64,000 nt of DNA, taken from positions 179,591 through 243,590 of the forward strand of contig CABFPE010000122.1 in NCBI GenBank assembly GCA_900660155.1. The letters are read 5' to 3'. Below the pieces are notes generated by a model. That model made no database searches. It was not told where the DNA came from and saw only the letters and a program-made list of their open reading frames with translations. The position numbers were made by a program, and so were the translations under genes. Positions within the stretch are counted from its first letter, which is position 1. Every line of letters starts with the position of its first letter. Shown here piece by piece: positions 60,455-64,000 of this stretch. The DNA is from Hofstenia miamia. Its lineage: Eukaryota > Xenacoelomorpha > Acoela > Hofsteniidae.

Positions 60455-61121
60455 TGATAATACATTACATTACAAAACATGTAATTACTACGATAAATTG
60501 CTTTAACAACATCCTATAAATACTATAAATTAAAAATTTAAATTTTGAATAAAATTAAAAATAATTTTTTGATGCATACAGCAAAGCACATAAATAAAAG
60601 GAAGACTAATTTTCAAACAATTCAAAGTAAGTGCTAACACAACTGCTAGTATTGATAATACATTACATTACAAAACATGTAATTACTACGATAAATTGCT
60701 TTAACAACATCCTATAAATACTATAAATTAAAAATTTAAATTTTGAATAAAATTAAAAATAATGTTTTTGATGCAACATAAAAGATTATAAAGTTAAAAG
60801 GAGTTTTACTAATTTTCAAACAATTCAAAGTTAGTGCTGACATTTTGCATAAATTATTCTTACATTGCTTTGAGTAGGTGTAATTATAGTTATTCGTAAG
60901 TTGAAATTTTTCCTTTTTCAACAAATTGGAATAAAGTAATATAATTTCTTGGTTTTCATATACGCCAAATTTAAGTATAAATACATACACATTTTCCCTC
61001 TTTAGCTGTTGTTGAATACTAATTATATTTGGTTGGATTTTCGTTACAAATTCAACGTGTAACATGTTCATTGCAAATTCAACTAAAGTTCGAATTTTCT
61101 GCAACCAAAATTGTTATTGGG
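60455..61121. mobile_element. Partial second copy of the MITE after a single n
   Basis: From about 60633 to 61203 this repeats 59883-60453 (offset about 750) with scattered substitutions, including the 82 bases of non-MITE flank after the right TIR. Bases 60455-60632 are a rearranged version of the MITE interior. Since unique flank is duplicated as well, this is probably a second allele or an unmerged contig overlap at the n (60454), not a second insertion. Confidence 0.75.
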
Positions 61122-61560
61122 TATATAATTATGTCTTCATTGATGAACATTAATGGACGCCATTGATCTAGTCCACCATTTCTATGTTTTTGTAACCACA
61201 ATCCTGCCACAACATTTTTGCCCCCTAATTTGGTTGCTTGGCTGGTTTGTATGATAAATCCTCCTTCAGCAAGATTTTAACTAACAGTGAGTGCATTTTA
61301 GATGACTTAGCAATATCCACTGCAAGATCACCGTTTACGATGGAGGATGCAGCAACGGTTTGAGTCTTGCATTATTTCTAAATGACTTTGCCAGTTGCGT
61401 TGTGACAGGTAGACTACCACTGCATTTCAGATAGGTATAAGTACCACTGGTTGGATGAAATCAAAAAGTGTTGGCCACTGCTACCCAACTGATGTTGAAT
61501 CAAAGGTCAATTGCGCGATTTTAAATCACATGCCAAGTAGAGTCACAACGTGCGAACTTA

Positions 61561-63806
61561 GCGTTGATAAAAGTGCTAGTCATGTCTAATAATGACAAAT
61601 ATTTAACAGCTCTGGGATGTATTTGTATTGGTTGTCACCAAATAACATCAATTTGCACCAAAATAATTTTAGTATTATGAGGTGGCCAGGGTCACGTGTA
61701 TATAAAAAGTAAAATAAAAAAAAACAAATAATTGTAATCAAGTAAATTTCAATAAAGTCAGACTTATTACGTAATCATTGAATTGTTTTAATAGTTTAAG
61801 AAGTTTTTTTGTTTCTTTAATAGGGCTCTGCGGGTTCACTTAATTCATTTCGAATTCGAATTCAAATATTCAGGAAACTTATTTAATAATTCTTATTCTA
61901 AATATCTGTTTTAATAGATACGGTTAAAAAATGACTTTGAAACATGATACATTTTAACTGTTTTTCTAGAAAGAAATATGTTTTACGCATTTGATCAAAA
62001 ATTATTAGCTCCAGAAACCATTTTTATCTAAAAATTTTCAGCACGCCATAGAATTTTCTAGATCTGCTACTGTATTTTGCCAAGATTCGAATTAGAATTC
62101 AGTACAGATTCCGGTTTTATTTATTTGTAAGTCCCTATTTTGTAATTTGTTTACATTAAATTTATTTTAAGTGTCGAAATTTGATTTACATCTGATCGAT
62201 TTACAAATTTTTTGCCAGAAATAGAATAGGTTAAACAATTAAATTTAATAAATATTTACAAATAGAACATTTTTTCACAAACTGATGTTTTAAAATGATG
62301 ATTTTTATTTCATAGAAAGTATTTCGATAGTTGTTTATATCACATCATAAAATCTGGGAATGTTAGAACCATGATTTTCTAATGCGAGGTGAAGCGTTCA
62401 AACTTCAGTGAAGACCAGTTGATGTGCTGCTCATGTAAATATCTGTGCAAGCATTCTCATAATAAAACCCTGCAAGCAACATTCGAAATTCTAAAAAACC
62501 GGTCTTTCTGGTAACTGGACCATGTATTTTGCAATTTTCCAGAGTCCCCATGTCAGATCTTATCCGAGTCGCATAGGTTATCGGGTTACATTTTGTGGAT
62601 AGAGCAGTATACATAACAATCTAGCGTTCTAATAAGGCAATATATCATTCAAACTGTTCTAATGAAATTTTCCCATTAAGTATACTAAGTAGAAGTCAAT
62701 ATTGACGGTTCTTTACGTGGAATTAACAAATTGAGGCAAGGAGTGATTTGCGAGACGAAGTGCTCATAAAAAGAATAGTGATGTCTTAAAAAGTGTTGCT
62801 GAACCCTTAAAAAATATAAAACTTGGAAAAAATCAAGTACTGCCTACATATAAATTTACATCTGTACTTTTGGTAGTTCTAGAAATTAAAAATTCATATA
62901 TATATATATACATACATAAAAAAGTGTATGCGTTATAGTTAGTATTTTTGCTTAACTTTGGATTTCAAAGTAAGTTCCTTCATTTTCCATTGCCCAGATT
63001 TAACTTTACTTGATACAATAAATTATGCACAGTTTTCTAAATTATCCATTTCGAATCTTCAATTCCTGAATATATTTGACAATGTTTGTTAAAATACCAT
63101 ACTTCCTAATGATTTCGGCATAAAAACAACGTTATTCCCAAGCAATTACCAAAGGCTTTTTAAAAAGTTGTAGGAATTTGCTAAAATATTTTACCAAACA
63201 CTATTAATATGAGAAAGCATTATATTTTTTAATTTTTCAAAGAAGCGTTTTGGTTCCCGTTTTGAATCAATCATCTTTAGCAATGATTTGTCTAAACCTC
63301 AACTTTTATGCTGTTTTTATTAAATATGAACAGAGTTGCAAATCGGGTAGAACAACTAATGGACCACGTTTTGACGGGTAATGGGTCGGTTAGGTTAAGA
63401 TTTCAAAAAAATTTGCCCGTCATTTAATAATATTGAATAAGTTTTTGTTATAATGTTTTGTTCACATTAAATATATGTAGAGTTTGAAGAATATTTAAGT
63501 TTCTCAGGAATTCAAATGTTTTGATATAGTTTAATTGAAACCATATCTTATCAGCATTTCACAGCACTAGAGGAGGGTGACGAATTTATTTTGCGAATTC
63601 TGCAATGCATAGTTGGGTAACATCTGGATTGGGTACGTGTTCGGTGAAAGATGTTTAGGCAAGGTTTTCTTGGATCAGAAAATATGACCCAATTGCTGCA
63701 TTCCTTATGAATAAATGACGCAATCATTGAATTGTAACGAGCAACAGCATTTCATTGGCTAAGGGTTTCAAATCTAGAATATAAAAATATTCTTTTTAAT
63801 AGAAGC
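61561..63806. other. AT-rich region upstream of the GPCR; nothing recognised
   Basis: A short (TA)n lies at about 62897-62909. The open frame 62405-62614 (minus) sits in a somewhat less AT-rich patch but has no motif. Promoter elements of the GPCR should be in the right-hand part but none can be pinned down. Confidence 0.45.
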
Positions 63807-64000
63807 ATGAGTGAAGAAGCATCAAAATGGGACGCTTATCCTCAATCATCGACAATCTTACAATTTGGTATTGTTATTGTCATAAACCTAGCTTCAATCA
63901 TTTTCAATATGTTGGCAATTGTGGTATATATCAACAGCAAGGAAATGAAATCTTCATTTACAAGTCTTCTATTTACAAGTCTGGCGTTTGTAGACTTGCT
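63807..64000 (+). CDS. Class A (rhodopsin-like) GPCR, N-terminal part, cut by window end
   Basis: The ATG at 63807 opens 64 codons that run off the window. A short extracellular N-terminus (MSEEASKWDAYPQSS) is followed by TM1 (FGIVIVINLASIIFNMLAI), with the conserved N1.50 in FNMLAIVV. A short loop with basic and acidic residues (NSKEMKSS) leads to TM2 (LLFTSLAFVDLL), with the LAxxD motif (Asp 2.50, sodium site). N1.50, LAxxD and the spacing are diagnostic of rhodopsin-family receptors coupled to G proteins at the plasma membrane. The NxLAIVV and loop pattern recalls prostanoid receptors (GNLVAIVV in EP4), but 64 residues cannot fix the ligand class. No N-glycosylation site is seen before TM1. 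This is the native start as far as visible, and no break was seen. Confidence 0.8.
   Translation, partial: MSEEASKWDAYPQSSTILQFGIVIVINLASIIFNMLAIVVYINSKEMKSSFTSLLFTSLAFVDL

Larger units (their letters stand above)
59225..61560 (-). mobile_element. Tc1/mariner relic interrupted by a MITE
   Basis: Right of the MITE, the minus strand gives an HTH-like SSIVNGDLAVDIAKSSKMHS (near 61350-61290), LVKILLKEDLSYKP (near 61280-61240), GLWLQKHRNG (near 61205-61175) and FINED (near 61150). Left of it come HGFHCAQSTWCFAP (near 59520-59480), LLVWGAFVIKRHDFF (near 59450-59410; V.VWG.F box) and the C-terminal FAHFSAADWRL and LQRLDIQNTN near 59290-59230. The order of halves fits one transposase split by the insertion at 59530. 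The downstream half of the locus is repeated after the n at 60454. No TIRs of the outer element were resolved. Confidence 0.5.

Noticed and set aside
59986-61104. Repeated minus-strand open frames as a tandem gene family
   Set aside because: They lie inside the TIR-bounded MITE and its duplicate, and lack protein motifs. The repetition is explained by the element and the n junction.
62405-62614. A 69-codon minus-strand frame upstream of the GPCR
   Set aside because: No motif or context supports coding. It lies in a slightly GC-richer patch but is otherwise unremarkable.
1-64000. CRISPR arrays, tRNA or rRNA genes
   Set aside because: No regularly spaced exact repeats with unique spacers, no tRNA B-box context and no rRNA-like conserved blocks were seen. 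The only regular array (5478-5605) is degenerate and belongs to a transposon end.
1-64000. LTR retroelements, Polintons or other virus-derived copies
   Set aside because: No long terminal repeats, protease or integrase signatures, capsid or packaging ATPase motifs were recognised. All RT fragments have LINE-type boxes.

Overview
This window looks like AT-rich nuclear DNA from an invertebrate animal. The evidence is spliced host genes with GT-AG introns, a ciliary gene of the DZIP1 family, a MANF neurotrophic-factor/ER-stress gene, a class A GPCR, several LINE families, Tc1/mariner, hAT and Crypton-like DNA transposons, and many (TA)n tracts. I cannot name the lineage; a cnidarian, tunicate or another invertebrate would all fit. 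Only three loci look like host genes: a partial DZIP1-like gene (15765-16607, minus), a complete four-exon MANF gene (26711-29462, plus), and the first 64 codons of a GPCR cut off by the window end (63807-64000, plus). Nearly everything else recognisable is transposon-derived and mostly decayed. No LTR or other virus-like element was recognised.

Layout. 1-8218: a (TA)n-bounded unit with two nested LINE relics (120-2695, 2696-5260) and a TIR-flanked tyrosine-recombinase (Crypton-like) element (5261-7920). 8219-11500: intergenic with a mariner relic. 11530-14600: a minus-strand LINE (family A). 15765-16607: DZIP1-like exons. 18.2-20.7 kb: unclassified repeat and RT relic. 21050-25890: a related LINE (family B) present as three overlapping, partly redundant pieces joined by N. 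26656-29483: MANF with an upstream UPR-type element. 30480-33360: two LINE relics of different clades pointing away from a shared point. 34717-35372: 656-base gap. 35373-43572: the whole first unit again. 44330-47110: RTE-like LINE relic and hAT relic. 47390-51000: minus-strand LINE split by a Tc1 transposon (48496-50192). 51470-57507: possible hAT ends enclosing two mariner relics and a second gap. 59225-61560: Tc1/mariner relic interrupted by a TA-flanked MITE, again partly duplicated around an n. 63807-end: GPCR.

Two themes stand out. First, assembly: the 8.2-kb unit occurs twice with seemingly no differences except a 17-base patch in copy 1 that carries 16 bases of the Nextera/Tn5 mosaic end, and almost every N tract lies between duplicated flanks. 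Copy 1 and several other duplications are therefore probably scaffolding or gap-filling artefacts. Second, biology: the element at 5261-7920 pairs a tyrosine-recombinase protein with terminal inverted repeats, an 18-bp perfect hairpin and an array of ~32-bp repeats. That is an unusual combination for a Crypton-like element and is the best candidate here for something undescribed. Sharp CpG-free blocks (2824-5442 and 44146-45780) suggest past germline methylation of older repeats.
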